A stretch of 64,000 nucleotides of DNA from Methylobacterium durans (GCF_003173715.1 NZ_CP029550.1:6340001-6404000), one strand, 5' to 3'. Shown: positions 19,533-29,025, numbered from the stretch's first letter. Numbers and translations are program-made. The notes: generated by a model from the letters alone, not told the origin.

Positions 19533-20515
19533 TCAGAGCCCGTTCGCGCCGAAGCACCAGGCCAGGATGCCCTTCTGGGCGTGGAGGCGGTTCTCGGCCT
19601 CGTCGAAGACCACCGATTGCGGCCCGTCGATCACCTCGGCCGTGACCTCCTCCTCCCGGTGGGCCGGCAGGCAGTGCATGAAGACCGCGTCCCGGGCCGC
19701 CGCCGCCATCAGCTTGGCGTTCACCTGGTAGGGGCCGAGCAGGTTGTGGCGGTGGTTGTCGTCGTCGTCGCCCATCGAGACCCAGCAATCGGTGACGACG
19801 CAATCGGCGCCCTCCACCGCCGCGAACGGATCGGTGGTGACGTTGATCTTCGCCCCCTGCTCCTGCGCCCAGGCGATCAGCGCGGGCGGGGCCGACAGCT
19901 CCGGGGGGCGGCGATGTTGAGGGTGAAGTCGAGGCGGGCGGCGGCGTGGGCCCAGCTCGCCAGCACGTTGTTGGCGTCCCCCGACCACGCCACGGTGCGG
20001 CCGCGGATCGGCCCGCGATGCTCCTCGAAGGTGAGCACGTCCGCCATGATCTGGCAGGGATGCGAGACCTTGGTCAGCGCGTTGATCACCGGCACGCTGG
20101 CGGATTCGGCGAGTTCCAGCATCAGGCCGTGGTCGAGGATGCGGATCATGATCGCGTCGACGAAGCGGGAGAGCACCTGGGCTGTGTCGCCCACGGTCTC
20201 GCCGCGGCCGAGCTGCATCTCGCCCCCCGTCAGCATCAGGGTCTCGCCGCCGAGCTCGCGCATGGCCACGTCGAAGGAGACGCGGGTGCGGGTGGAGGGC
20301 CGGTCGAACACCATCGCCAGGGTCTTGCCGGCGAGCGGCCGCTCGGCCGGCGGCTCGCCCCGGCGGCGGCGGCCCTTGATACCGGCGGCCGCGTCGAGGA
20401 TCGCGCGCAGCTCCGCGCCGGAGAAATCCTTGAGGTCGAGGAAGTGGCGGGGGCCGGCGGAATGGGGCCGGGGCGCGCTGGGGACCCTCGCGGTCCCGTT
20501 GGTCTGGGCGTTCAT
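19533..20515 (-). CDS. argF: ornithine carbamoyltransferase (one frameshift)
   Basis: It makes citrulline from ornithine and carbamoyl phosphate. N-terminal part: [12 protein letters not shown], the carbamoyl-phosphate motif STRTRVSF, and HPCQIMAD. C-terminal part: DCWVSMGDD and the ornithine loop FMHCLPAHR. The two halves are in different frames; one extra base in the run at 19903-19908 joins them as [11 protein letters not shown] and gives 327 residues, the normal size. All key motifs survive, so the protein is almost certainly intact. It starts 41 bases after argD ends. Confidence 0.92.
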
Positions 20516-20555
20516 CTCGGTCGATCTTTGAGAACGGGTGATCCGGGGGCGGCGC

Positions 20556-21760
20556 CTACTCGGCCGCCCCGCGCAGCGGGGTGTCCTTCATCGGGTCCAG
20601 GGCGGCGGCCGTCGCCTCCAGGCGCTCGATCGCTGCCGCGACGTCCGCCTCGCCCACGATGAGCGGAGGCAGGAGGCGGACCACGTTGTCGCCGGCCGGG
20701 ATCACGAGGAGGTGCTCGGCCCGCGCCGCCGCGGTGAAGTCCGTGTTCGGCACGCCGAGCCGCAGGCCCAGCATCAGGCCCTCGCCGCGGATCTCCTGGA
20801 TCACCTGCGGGTAGCGGTCCTTCAGCCCGGCGAGCTTCTGCTTGAGCAGGAGGCCGGTGCGGCGGACATGCTCCAGGAAGCCGTCGGCCAGCACCACGTC
20901 GAGGACGGCGTTGCCGACCGCCATGGCCAGCGGGTTGCCGCCGAAGGTGGTGCCGTGGGTGCCCGCCGTCATGCCGCGGGCGGCCTCGCGCGTGGCGAGG
21001 CAGACGCCGAGCGGGAAGCCGCCGCCGATGCCCTTGGCCGCGCTCATGATGTCGGGGGCGATCCCCGACCATTCGTGGGCGAACAGCTTGCCGGTGCGCC
21101 CGACGCCGGTCTGCACCTCGTCCATGATGAGGAGGAGCCCGCGCGCGTCGCAGATCTCGCGCAGCCGCCGCAGAGCAGCGTGCGGGATCACCCGCAGGCC
21201 GCCCTCGCCCTGGATCGGCTCGATCATCAGGGCGGCGGTCTCCGGCGTGATCGCGGCCTCGAGCGCCGCGAAGTCGCCGGTCGGCACCTGGTCGAAGCCC
21301 TCGACCTTGGGACCGAAGCCCTCGATGTACTTGGCCTGCCCCCCCGCCGCGATGGTGGCGAGCGTCCGCCCGTGGAAGGCGCCCTCGAAGGTGACGATGC
21401 GGTAGCGCTCCGGCTGGCCGCCCGCCGCGTGGTACTTGCGCGCCATCTTGATGGCGGCCTCGTTCGCTTCCGCACCGGAATTGGCGAAGAAGGCGACGTC
21501 CGCGAAGGTGGCGTCGACGAGGCGCCGGCCCAGGCGCTCGCCCTCCGGGATCTCGAACAGGTTCGAGGTGTGCCAGAGCTTGCCCGCCTGCTCGGTGAGC
21601 GCGGCGACGAGATGCGGGTGGGCGTGACCGAGCGCGTTGACGGCGATGCCGGCCCCGAAATCGAGGTATCGCTCGCCCCCGCGCGCCACGAGCCACGCCC
21701 CCTCGCCGCGCTCGAACGCGATGGGGGCCGGGCATAGGTCGGCAGAAGGGCGGAGGTCAC
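20556..21760 (-). CDS. argD: acetylornithine aminotransferase (one frameshift near the start)
   Basis: A PLP-dependent transaminase of arginine synthesis. Motifs in order: [44 protein letters not shown], the PLP lysine in [11 protein letters not shown], and [11 protein letters not shown]. The family N-terminus is [11 protein letters not shown] followed by [10 protein letters not shown]; these are in two frames here, joined by one extra base at the CC pair 21728-21729. This favours the GTG start at 21760 (401 residues) over the longer frame from 21815, whose first 30 residues are unlike any ArgD. It is the first gene of argD-argF-hslO. Confidence 0.9.
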
Positions 21761-22149
21761 GTTCCCGTCTCCGTGTCTGGCCTCGGGCCGGGGCCTCGGC
21801 GAGCCGCCTCACCACCCGCCCGAAATGAAAGTGCCGCCTCGTCGGGGGGCGGCACGCGCGCGATTACTATGAAAGCGGCCCCGTCTGTCAATCGCGGGGC
21901 GGGCTCACGGGGGTGTCGGGCCGCGTACCCGGGCGGCCCCGAGGGCGCGTTCCGCCCCGCCCTCGCGTGGAGGCGGGCGCCTGCCCCGCGAAGCCTCGCA
22001 CGCCACCTTGCGCGCCACCCTTGCACGCAAGAGCGCGCTGATGGAGCCTTGCGCGCAGGAGCGCGCTTGTGCTGTGAGCCTTGCGCGCAGGAGCGCGCTT
22101 GAGCTGCGAGCCTTGCCGACGGACACGCCATCGCGCGGGGAGGAACCAC
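21761..22149. other. 389-base intergenic region with tandem hairpins
   Basis: No coding frame is credible. It contains the argD promoter side (21761-21900) and the array described at 22006-22115. A long antisense frame through it translates only the repeat. Confidence 0.5.
22006..22115. repeat. 32-bp tandem repeat array, each unit a GCGCGC hairpin
   Basis: Units begin CCTTG at 22019 (28 bases, diverged), 22047 and 22079 (32 bases each, nearly identical), with partial units at 22006 and 22111. The core is CCTTGCGCGCAGGAGCGCGC, which folds as GCGCGC-AGGA-GCGCGC. The array ends about 35 bases before the start of the RidA-like gene. It is not a CRISPR array, as the units are contiguous. Confidence 0.7.
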
Positions 22150-22623
22150 ATGAGTTCGGTGAAGGAACGTCTGGAGCGCCTGGGTCTCACCCTGCCGAAG
22201 GCCGCGGCGCCGGTCGCGAACTACGTGCCCTTCGTGCGCACGGGCAACCTCGTCGTCATCTCGGGCCAGATCTGCTTCGGGCCGGACGGCAAGCTCGCCC
22301 CCGAGCACACGGGCAAGCTCGGCGCCGAGGTCCCGGCCGAGGCCGGCATCGCCGCGGCCCGCCTCTGCGCCCTCAACGTGCTGGCGCAGCTCGAGGCGGC
22401 GGTGGGCGACCTCGACCACGCGGTCGCCCGCTGCGTGCGCCTCGGCGGCTTCATCAACGCGGTGCCGAGCTTTTCCGGCCTCGCCCCGATCATGAACGGC
22501 GCCTCGGACCTGATGGTGGAGGTGCTGGGCGACCGCGGGCGCCATGCCCGCTCGACGGTGGGCGTCGCCGAGCTGCCCCTCGACGCGGCGGTCGAGGTCG
22601 AGGCGATGTTCGAGGTCGCCTGA
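22150..22623 (+). CDS. RidA/YjgF-family protein
   Basis: A 157-residue protein of the RidA superfamily (YjgF/UK114), in the longer subgroup starting MSSVKERLERLGLTLP. RidA proper destroys reactive enamine/imine intermediates; members of this subgroup are less well defined. Features: VVISGQICFGPDGKL, NVLAQLEAAVGDLD and the terminal RSTVGVAELPLDAAVEVEA. The RidA catalytic arginine position is occupied in HARSTVGV. ATG at 22150 has GGGAGGAA upstream. The glycerophosphodiesterase gene starts directly after the stop codon. Confidence 0.88.
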   Translation: MSSVKERLERLGLTLPKAAAPVANYVPFVRTGNLVVISGQICFGPDGKLAPEHTGKLGAEVPAEAGIAAARLCALNVLAQLEAAVGDLDHAVARCVRLGGFINAVPSFSGLAPIMNGASDLMVEVLGDRGRHARSTVGVAELPLDAAVEVEAMFEVA

Positions 22624-23374
22624 GTGGCGCCGAACGCCCCCGCCTGGCTCACCGCGCGCCCGATCGCCCACCGGGGCCTGCACGACCGGGCGGCGGGCAT
22701 CCCCGAGAACACGATCGCGGCGGCCCGCGCCGCGATCGCGGGGGCTACGCGATCGAGTGCGACGTCCAGCCGAGCGCGGACGGCGAGGCGATGGTGTTTC
22801 ACGACGCCGCGCTGGGCCGCCTCACCGGGATGACGCAGCCCGTCGCCGCGCGCCCCGCGGCGGAGCTCGGGACGTTGACGGTCGCCGGCACGGACGAGCG
22901 CATCCCGACGCTGTCGCAGTTCCTCTCCGAGATCGGCGGCCGGGTGCCCCTCGTCGTCGAGATCAAGTCGCATTACTCGGGCGATCTGACCCTGACCCGG
23001 CGCGTCGTCGAGACGGTCTCGGGCTACGACGGTCCCGTCGCCCTGAAATCCTTCGACCCCGGCATCGTCGCGGCCCTGCGGGAGCTGGCCCCGACGATCC
23101 CCCGCGGCATCGTCGCCGAGACGACGCAGGACGACCCGGCCTACGCGCCGATGTCCGACAGGGTGCGCCGCTCGCTCTCGAACCTGCTGCATTTCGACGA
23201 GACGCGGCCCGACTTCCTGTCCTGGCGGGTCGACGACCTCCCCTGCGCGCCGACCCATCTCGCCCGCCTCCTCGGGGGCGGCCGGTGATGACCTGGACGG
23301 TCCGCACCGAGGATCAGCGCCGCCTCGCGCGCGCGTACGCCGACCAGATGGTGTTCGAGGGCTTCCGGCCCTGA
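22624..23374 (+). CDS. glycerophosphodiester phosphodiesterase family protein (two frameshifts)
   Basis: A GDPD-fold phosphodiesterase releasing alcohols from glycerophosphodiesters. Motifs run through three frames: IAHRGLHDRAAGIPENT, then IECDVQ and FHDAALGRLTG, VPLVVEIKS, ALKSFDP, and finally VMTWTVRT and FEGFRP. One extra G at run 22740-22744 and another at 23275-23279 give a continuous 250-residue protein with every catalytic motif (HRG, ExD, HD) intact. The GTG start abuts the RidA-like gene, so they are co-transcribed. Two breaks in one conserved gene argue for sequence error. Confidence 0.82.
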
Positions 23375-23394
23375 GGTCGAACGAGGCGCGACGG

Positions 23395-23510
23395 GCCCCC
23401 TCTCCCGTCCGGGAGAGGGTCGGGGTGAGGGATGCGACGTCTCCGGGTATGGCGTACTCCTCACCCGGTCCGCGTCCCGCGGACTCGACCTCTCCCGAAC
23501 GGGAGAGGTG
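23395..23510. repeat. composite REP-like element, copy A
   Basis: Two outer hairpins, CCTCTCCCG-TC-CGGGAGAGG (23399-23418) and CCTCTCCCG-AA-CGGGAGAGG (23489-23508), flank GGTGAGGG and CTCACCC arms and an inner hairpin GTCCGCG-TCC-CGCGGAC (23468-23484). It fills the space before the FemAB-like gene. Copies B (31735) and C (39088, reversed) share the layout. Confidence 0.8.
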
Positions 23511-23597
23511 AGAGGCACCAGGAATGCGGGAGACCTGCGACCTCGCCTCCCCTCTCCTCCGCTTGCCCACCCTCCCTGCGCGGCTAGATTGGCCCGC

Positions 23598-24836
23598 ATG
23601 GACGAACGCGGGAGTGCGGCCGAGGCCGCGGGGGCGGAGCTTCGGGTCCGCGCGGTTACCGGCCTCAAGGAGATCGGGGCCGCCGCGTGGGATGCCTGCG
23701 CCACCTCGCCGGAGACGCTCGCGGCCGGCGACGAAACCCACAACCCCTTCGTCTCTCACGCCTTTCTGTCGGCTCTCGAGGATTCCGGCTGCGTCTCGCG
23801 CCGCAGCGGCTGGCTGCCGCTCCACGTCGCGGTGGAGCGGGGCGAGCGCGTGATCGGGGTCGCGCCCTGCTACCTGAAGTCCCATTCCCAGGGCGAGTAC
23901 GTGTTCGACCACGGCTGGGCCGACGCCTACGAGCGGGCGGGCGGCAGCTATTACCCGAAGCTGCAGGTGAGCGTGCCCTTCACCCCGGTCACCGGCCCGC
24001 GCTTCCTGATCGCGCCGGGCGAGGACCCGGACGCCGCCGTCTCCGGGATCGTCGCGGGCCTGCGGGCCCTGCGCGCCGAGACGCAGGCCTCCTCGATTCA
24101 CGTCACCTTCATGCAGGCGCGCGAGTGGGAGCAGGCCGGGGCGCTCGGCTTCCTGCAGCGCACCGACCAGCAATTCCACTGGGAGAACGGGGGCTACGCG
24201 AGCTTCGAGGATTTCCTCGGCGCCCTCGCCTCCCGCAAGCGCAAGGCGATCCGGCGCGAGCGCCGGGAGGCCCTGTCGCCCGGCATCACGATCGAGCACC
24301 TGACGGGTGCCGACCTCACGGAGGCGCACTGGGACGCCTTCTTCCGGTTCTACATGGACACGGGCGCCCGCAAATGGGGCCGGCCCTACCTGAACCGGCG
24401 CTTCTTCTCGCTCCTGTCCGAGCGCATGGGCGAACGGGTGCTCCTGATCCTCGCCTCCCGCGCGGGGCGGCCGATCGCGGGCGCGCTCAACCTGATCGGC
24501 GACGCCGCGCTCTACGGGCGCAACTGGGGCTGCATTGAGGATCACCCGTTCCTGCACTTCGAGGTCTGCTATTATCAGGCGATCGACTTCGCGATTCAGC
24601 GCGGGCTCGCGCGCGTCGAGGCCGGCGCCCAGGGCGAGCACAAGCTCGCCCGCGGCTACCGCCCGGTGCTGATGCACTCGGCCCACGACATCGCCGACCC
24701 GGGCTTCCGCCGGGCGGTGGCCGATTACCTGAAGCGCGAGCGCGCCCATGTCGAGGAGGCGGTCGACGTCCTCGACGCGATGACGCCGTTCCGCCGCGCC
24801 TGCGGGCAGGAGGCCGGAGAGGAGACCGGAGAATGA
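23598..24836 (+). CDS. FemAB/GNAT-like protein (DUF482)
   Basis: A 412-residue protein of the DUF482 family (peptidogalycan biosynthesis protein-like, FemAB/GNAT fold). The actual reaction is unknown; it is probably an aminoacyl or acyl transfer. Visible features are NPFVSHAFLSALE at the start, GEYVFDHGWADAYER, FTPVTGPRFL, a basic KRKAIRRERR segment, and YGRNWGC...FEVCYYQAIDFAI typical of the family. ATG at 23598. Its last bases overlap the next gene (ATGA), so the two are coupled. Confidence 0.82.
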   Translation: MDERGSAAEAAGAELRVRAVTGLKEIGAAAWDACATSPETLAAGDETHNPFVSHAFLSALEDSGCVSRRSGWLPLHVAVERGERVIGVAPCYLKSHSQGEYVFDHGWADAYERAGGSYYPKLQVSVPFTPVTGPRFLIAPGEDPDAAVSGIVAGLRALRAETQASSIHVTFMQAREWEQAGALGFLQRTDQQFHWENGGYASFEDFLGALASRKRKAIRRERREALSPGITIEHLTGADLTEAHWDAFFRFYMDTGARKWGRPYLNRRFFSLLSERMGERVLLILASRAGRPIAGALNLIGDAALYGRNWGCIEDHPFLHFEVCYYQAIDFAIQRGLARVEAGAQGEHKLARGYRPVLMHSAHDIADPGFRRAVADYLKRERAHVEEAVDVLDAMTPFRRACGQEAGEETGE

Positions 24837-25993
24837 GCCCGATCGACCGCATCAAGTCCTATGCTCGGGAATTGACGGCGCTGCGCCACGACATCCACGC
24901 CCACCCGGAAATCGGCTTCGAGGAGGTGCGGACCTCGGGGCTCGTCGCCGACCTGCTGCAGGGCTACGGCATCGAGGTGCACCGGGGCCTGGGCGGCACC
25001 GGCGTCGTCGGCGTGCTCAAGGGCCGCTCCGACAACGGCCGCCGCATCGGGCTCAGGGCCGAGCTCGACGCGCTGCCGATCGAGGAGGCGACGAACCTCC
25101 CCTACCGCTCGACCGTGCCGGGCAAGATGCACGCCTGCGGGCATGACGGGCACACGACGATGCTCGTCGGCGCCGCCCGCTACCTCGCCGAGACCCGCGA
25201 CTTCGACGGCACCGCGATCTTCGTCTTCCAGCCGGCAGAGGAGGGCTTGGGGGGCGCCCGCGCCATGATCCGCGACGGCCTGTTCGAGCGCTTCCCCGTC
25301 GACGAGATCTACGCGCTGCACAACGCCCCGAACGGCCCGCACGGGCGCCTCAAGACGCGGCCCGGGCCGATCATGGCGGCGGCCGATTTCTTCGACATCC
25401 GGATCCAGGGGCGCGGCGCGCACGCGGCCGAGCCGCAGCGCGGCATCGACCCGATCGTGGTGGCGACCGCGCTCGCCCAGGCCATGCAGTCGATCGTCTC
25501 GCGCAACGCCGACCCGCTGAAGTCCTGCGTCGTCTCGATCACCCAGATCCACGCGGGCGCGGCCTACAACGTCATCCCCGAATCCGCCCATCTCGCCGGC
25601 ACGATCCGGACCTTCGACGGCGAGATCCGGGAGATGGCCGGCCTGCGCATCCGCGCGCTGGCGGAGGGCTTCGCCGCGGCCTACGGCGCCGAGATCGCGG
25701 TCGAGCTCCGCGACGTCTTCTCGGTCCTCGAGAACAGCGCGGAGCAGGCGGCGGCCGCGGCCGCGGTCGCGACCGAGCTGTTCGGCGCCGAGAACGTCGA
25801 CGCCGATTGCGTGCCCCGGATGGGCAGCGAGGATTTCGCCGACATGGTGATGGCGGTGCCCGGCGCCTACGCGTGGCTCGGCGGCACGCCGGGGCCGGGC
25901 CTGCACAACGCCGCCTTCAACTTCGACGACAGCATCATCCCGCTCGGCAGCGCCTACCTCGCGCGGCTGGTCGAGCGGCGCACCGCCGCCTGA
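24833..25993 (+). CDS. M20 family amidohydrolase (hippurate hydrolase-like)
   Basis: A 386-residue M20D metallohydrolase. Metal-binding motifs include MHACGHDGHTTML (about residues 99-111), QPAEEGLGGA with the catalytic glutamate, the HNAPNGPHG segment and GSEDFADM. The usual substrates of this group are N-acyl or N-aroyl amino acids. It overlaps the FemAB-like gene by four bases, and the two may act in one pathway. The substrate cannot be decided. Confidence 0.88.
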   Translation: MSPIDRIKSYARELTALRHDIHAHPEIGFEEVRTSGLVADLLQGYGIEVHRGLGGTGVVGVLKGRSDNGRRIGLRAELDALPIEEATNLPYRSTVPGKMHACGHDGHTTMLVGAARYLAETRDFDGTAIFVFQPAEEGLGGARAMIRDGLFERFPVDEIYALHNAPNGPHGRLKTRPGPIMAAADFFDIRIQGRGAHAAEPQRGIDPIVVATALAQAMQSIVSRNADPLKSCVVSITQIHAGAAYNVIPESAHLAGTIRTFDGEIREMAGLRIRALAEGFAAAYGAEIAVELRDVFSVLENSAEQAAAAAAVATELFGAENVDADCVPRMGSEDFADMVMAVPGAYAWLGGTPGPGLHNAAFNFDDSIIPLGSAYLARLVERRTAA

Positions 25994-26004
25994 CCCCCGA
26001 GGAC

Positions 26005-26055
26005 GCCCGCACCCTTCCGCAGGCGCTCCCGCGCCCGCACCCTTCCGCAGGCGCT
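26005..26055 (+). repeat. 28-bp-period direct repeat, two copies
   Basis: A 23-base sequence (GCCCGCACCCTTCCGCAGGC and GCT) occurs at 26005-26027 and again at 26033-26055. The second copy ends 23 bases before the glutathione peroxidase start, in the position of a leader or regulatory site. Confidence 0.6.
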
Positions 26056-26077
26056 TCCGGCAGGGCATGACGAGACC

Positions 26078-26593
26078 ATGAGCACCACGATCCACGACTT
26101 CACGCCCGAGGCCGCCGACGGCACCCCCCACCCGCTCGCGCGCTACCGCGGCCAGGTCGTGCTCATCGTCAACACGGCCTCGAAATGCGGCTTCACCCCG
26201 CAATACGAGGGGCTGGAGGCGCTCTGGCGCCGCCACCGCGAGGCGGGTCTGGCGGTGCTCGCCTTCCCCTGCAACCAGTTCGGCGCGCAGGAGCCCGGCG
26301 ACGCGGAGGAGATCGCCCGCTTCTGCAGCCTGACCTACGCGGTCAGCTTCCCCGTCCTCGGCAAGGTCGAGGTGAACGGGCCGGGGGCCGACCCGCTCTT
26401 CGAGCATCTCAAGGCGGAGCGGCCGGGCCTGCTCGGCACGCGCGGGATCAAGTGGAACTTCACGAAGTTCCTGGTCGGCCGCGACGGCCGCGTGATCGGG
26501 CGCTACCCGCCCCAGACCAAGCCAGAGGCGCTGGAGGCGGCGATCGTCGCGGCCCTGGCCGAGAGCGACGGCGTCTTCGGCGAGGGGATCTGA
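26078..26593 (+). CDS. glutathione peroxidase family protein
   Basis: It reduces hydroperoxides; bacterial cysteine-type members often use thioredoxin. The 171-residue protein has the catalytic tetrad C37 (NTASKCGFT), Q67 (FPCNQFG), W126 and N127 (KWNFTKF). There is no signal peptide, so it is cytoplasmic. It converges on the CDF transporter with only one base between the two stops. Confidence 0.94.
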   Translation: MSTTIHDFTPEAADGTPHPLARYRGQVVLIVNTASKCGFTPQYEGLEALWRRHREAGLAVLAFPCNQFGAQEPGDAEEIARFCSLTYAVSFPVLGKVEVNGPGADPLFEHLKAERPGLLGTRGIKWNFTKFLVGRDGRVIGRYPPQTKPEALEAAIVAALAESDGVFGEGI

Positions 26594-26594
26594 C

Positions 26595-27572
26595 TCAGGC
26601 CCGCGCGGCCTGCACGGCCCGGATCTGCGCCTCGGCCGCGCTGCGCGCCTGGATCTCGACGAAGACGCGCCGCACCTTGCGATGGCGCTCCTTCAACGCC
26701 CGGTCGAGGCGCTCGACCATGCGCTCGACCTCGCCGGCGCTGAGGCCGTCATCCATGTCGAGGCTGACATTGACCAGGATGTCGTCGGGGCCGAGATGCT
26801 GGGTCAGCACCTCGTTGACGTGGTGGACGCCGGGCTCGGCGCGGGCCACCTCCCGGATCGCCGCGACGATCTCGGGGTCGGCCGCCTCGCCGATCAGCAG
26901 GCCGTGGGTCTCGATCATCAGGAAGATCGCCATGCCGATCAGGACGAGGCCGATCCCGATCGAGGCCCAGCCGTCGAGGACGGGCAGGTCGAGGGTCTCG
27001 GAAAGGATCACGCCCGCGAGCGCGATTACGAGGCCCAGGAGCGCCGCGACGTCCTCGACGAGCACGGTGAACAGGGCCGGGTCCTTGCTGCGGCGGATCG
27101 CGGTGATCGGCGGGCGCTCGCCCTTCTCGGCCCAGAACGACCGGATCGCCACGTAGCAGGAATAGCCCTCCGCCAGGACGGCGAAGCCGAGGATCGCGAG
27201 GTTCACCCAGAAGCCGGAGACGTGCCGGCCGAACAGGACCGCGTCCTCGACGGGCTCCGGATGGCCGATCTTGTGGATGCCCTCGTAGATCGCGAAGGCG
27301 CCGCCGCCGAGGAAGATGAACAGGGCCACGATGAAGGCGTAGAAATAGACCTCGCGCCCGTAGCCGAAGGGGTGGCGGGCGTCTGCCGGCTTCTTCGCGC
27401 GCTTGAGTCCGACGAGGAGCAGGATCTGGTTCGCGGTGTCGACGAGGGAGTGCACGCCCTCGGCGAGCATCGCGGAACTGCCCGTGAGAAAGGCGCCGAC
27501 GAATTTCGCGCCCGCGATGGCGAGGTTGGCCCCTGCCGCCGTGTAGATGGCGCTCGTGCTCTCGTGGGCCAT
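26595..27572 (-). CDS. cation diffusion facilitator transporter
   Basis: A 325-residue inner-membrane CDF exporter of divalent metals (Zn, Co, Fe or Mn) driven by proton exchange. Membrane segments begin at ANLAIAGAKFVGAFL; the motif HSLVDTANQ and a second-site DVAALLG segment supply the metal-binding aspartates, and the C-terminal cytoplasmic domain has the HHVNEVLTQHLGPDDI fold. ATG at 27572 (MAHESTSAIYT) is used. Metal specificity is not clear from sequence. Confidence 0.9.
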   Translation of the reverse strand: MAHESTSAIYTAAGANLAIAGAKFVGAFLTGSSAMLAEGVHSLVDTANQILLLVGLKRAKKPADARHPFGYGREVYFYAFIVALFIFLGGGAFAIYEGIHKIGHPEPVEDAVLFGRHVSGFWVNLAILGFAVLAEGYSCYVAIRSFWAEKGERPPITAIRRSKDPALFTVLVEDVAALLGLVIALAGVILSETLDLPVLDGWASIGIGLVLIGMAIFLMIETHGLLIGEAADPEIVAAIREVARAEPGVHHVNEVLTQHLGPDDILVNVSLDMDDGLSAGEVERMVERLDRALKERHRKVRRVFVEIQARSAAEAQIRAVQAARA

Positions 27573-27738
27573 GCGCTCCGCTTCCCTGTCGTCCGGGCCC
27601 GCCGCCGGCCAAGCCTCGCTGTTTCGCGTGGAGGCACAACGCCGCGGGGCCGCGCAGGGTTCGGGCGAAACCGGGGCGCCCGTGGACGCGGGGCGGGCCG
27701 GCGTGCATCGTGCGCGCCCTCGATCATCCGGAGCCGAC

Positions 27739-28197
27739 ATGACGACCGATAGCCCGGCGCCGCGCGCGCCCTACGACCCGGACAACATCTTCGCCCGGAT
27801 CCTCCGGGGCGAGATCCCGGCCCATAGGGTCTACGAGGACGAGGCCACCCTCGCCTTCATGGACGTGATGCCCCAGGGCGAGGGCCACACGCTGGTGATC
27901 CCGAAGGCGCCGGCGCGCGGCCTGCTCGACGCGGACCCCGCCTCTCTCGCCGCACTCATGGCGAGCGTGCAGCGGGTGGCGCGGGCCGTGAAGGCGGCCT
28001 TCGCGGCGGACGGGCTGACGATCTTCCAGTACAACGAGCCGGCGGGCGGGCAGACGGTGTTCCACCTGCACGTCCACATCGTGCCCCGCCGGGACGGGGT
28101 GCCGCTCAAGCGCCACGAGGGCGGCATGGCCGATCCCGCACTGCTGGCCCAGCACGCCGCGCGCATCCGCGCGGCGCTGGAGGCCGGCGAGGGCTGA
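27739..28197 (+). CDS. HIT family nucleotide hydrolase/transferase
   Basis: A 152-residue histidine-triad protein of the HinT group (purine nucleoside phosphoramidase-like). Motifs: DNIFARILRGEIPAHRVYED, PKAPARGLLD and the triad HLHVHIVP (about residues 110-117). ATG at 27739. It is monocistronic and divergent from the CDF gene. Cellular substrates of this family are mostly unknown. Confidence 0.93.
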   Translation: MTTDSPAPRAPYDPDNIFARILRGEIPAHRVYEDEATLAFMDVMPQGEGHTLVIPKAPARGLLDADPASLAALMASVQRVARAVKAAFAADGLTIFQYNEPAGGQTVFHLHVHIVPRRDGVPLKRHEGGMADPALLAQHAARIRAALEAGEG

Positions 28198-28234
28198 GGG
28201 CCTATCGCTGCCGGACGAAAGCGGGGCCCGGATC

Positions 28235-28648
28235 TCAGGCCGCGCTCGCGGGGGTGCCCCCTTGCGCCATCGTGGCGAGCAACCGGCGCAGGGTCGCGTT
28301 CTCGGCCTCGAGTTCGCTCACCCGGCGCAGCAGCACCGCGATCGAGGCGTCCTCGGCCGGCGGCGGCGGTGCCGCGGCGGCGGGCTCGGGGCGCGCCGAA
28401 TCATCAACGAAGGTGATGCCGATCCCGTCCGGGCGGCGCCAGCGCATGTGGGCGCGGTAGGTCCGCTCCTTCTGCGGGATGTACAGGTCGAACATCTCCG
28501 GCAGCGTCGTCGTCTCGCTGAGGGCGAGGCGGGCGCCGGCCGGCGACAGGTCGCGCACGAGGCAATCCATGCTCGACGCGTTGTTGTTGAAGATGATGCG
28601 CCCCTTGAGGAAGACCCTCTGGCGCGCCTCCTTGCGGTTTTCCGACAT
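28235..28648 (-). CDS. PilZ domain protein with C-terminal coiled coil
   Basis: A 137-residue cytoplasmic protein. The PilZ domain (residues 1-85) has RKEARQR at the start and DLSPAGARL, the RxxxR and D/NxSxxG motif pattern that binds cyclic di-GMP. An Ala/Pro linker leads to a leucine-rich coiled coil (IAVLLRRVSELEAENATLRRLL). It is a plausible effector for the cyclic-di-GMP enzyme at 35836-37980. The target is unknown. Confidence 0.85.
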   Translation of the reverse strand: MSENRKEARQRVFLKGRIIFNNNASSMDCLVRDLSPAGARLALSETTTLPEMFDLYIPQKERTYRAHMRWRRPDGIGITFVDDSARPEPAAAAPPPPAEDASIAVLLRRVSELEAENATLRRLLATMAQGGTPASAA

Positions 28649-28737
28649 CGGTCGGCCTCTAGCGATCCGTCAGCGCCCGCAAGCTCGCATGGCAGCCCTT
28701 AAGGAATGTTCGCCGCGATGCGGGACCCGCGCCGGTT

Positions 28738-28971
28738 TCACGGGCAGGTGAAGCGCCTGTCCACCGTCTGGAACAGGTAGAACCCGTTGAAGCGGATCGC
28801 CGTGTCGGCTGCCCGGCCGTCGAAATCGAGGGGGGCGGGGCCGTGGTCGTCGAGCTTGCCGCCGAAGGTCCAGCGGCCGCCGCCGAGGAAGGCGGGCACG
28901 GCACAGGCTTCCGGCACCGCGCAGCACAGGCCCTCGACGCTCTTCAGGCGGAACAGGTTGTAGCTTCGCAT
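28738..28971 (-). CDS. small conserved-looking protein of unknown function
   Basis: A 77-residue protein (MRSYNLFRLKSVEGLCC...) with four cysteines, a GGGRWTFGGKLDDHG centre and a hydrophobic C-terminus FNGFYLFQTVDRRFTC. It has no signal peptide. The start at 28971 is well supported by GGAGGTGAG upstream. I know of no assigned function. Confidence 0.6.
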   Translation of the reverse strand: MRSYNLFRLKSVEGLCCAVPEACAVPAFLGGGRWTFGGKLDDHGPAPLDFDGRAADTAIRFNGFYLFQTVDRRFTCP

Positions 28972-29006
28972 CGGCTCACCTCCGCTTGGCCGCCGGAGAG
29001 CGCGCC

Positions 29007-29025
29007 GGCCGGTGAATCACCGGCC
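29007..29025. repeat. palindromic hairpin between nadE and the small ORF
   Basis: GGCCGGTG-AAT-CACCGGCC, a perfect 8-bp stem with a 3-base loop and no T run. It lies downstream of nadE and upstream of 28738-28971; it could be a terminator or an operator. Confidence 0.4.

Noticed and set aside
22006..22115. CRISPR-like array
   Set aside because: The units are contiguous with no unique spacers, the repeats are imperfect, and no cas gene is nearby.
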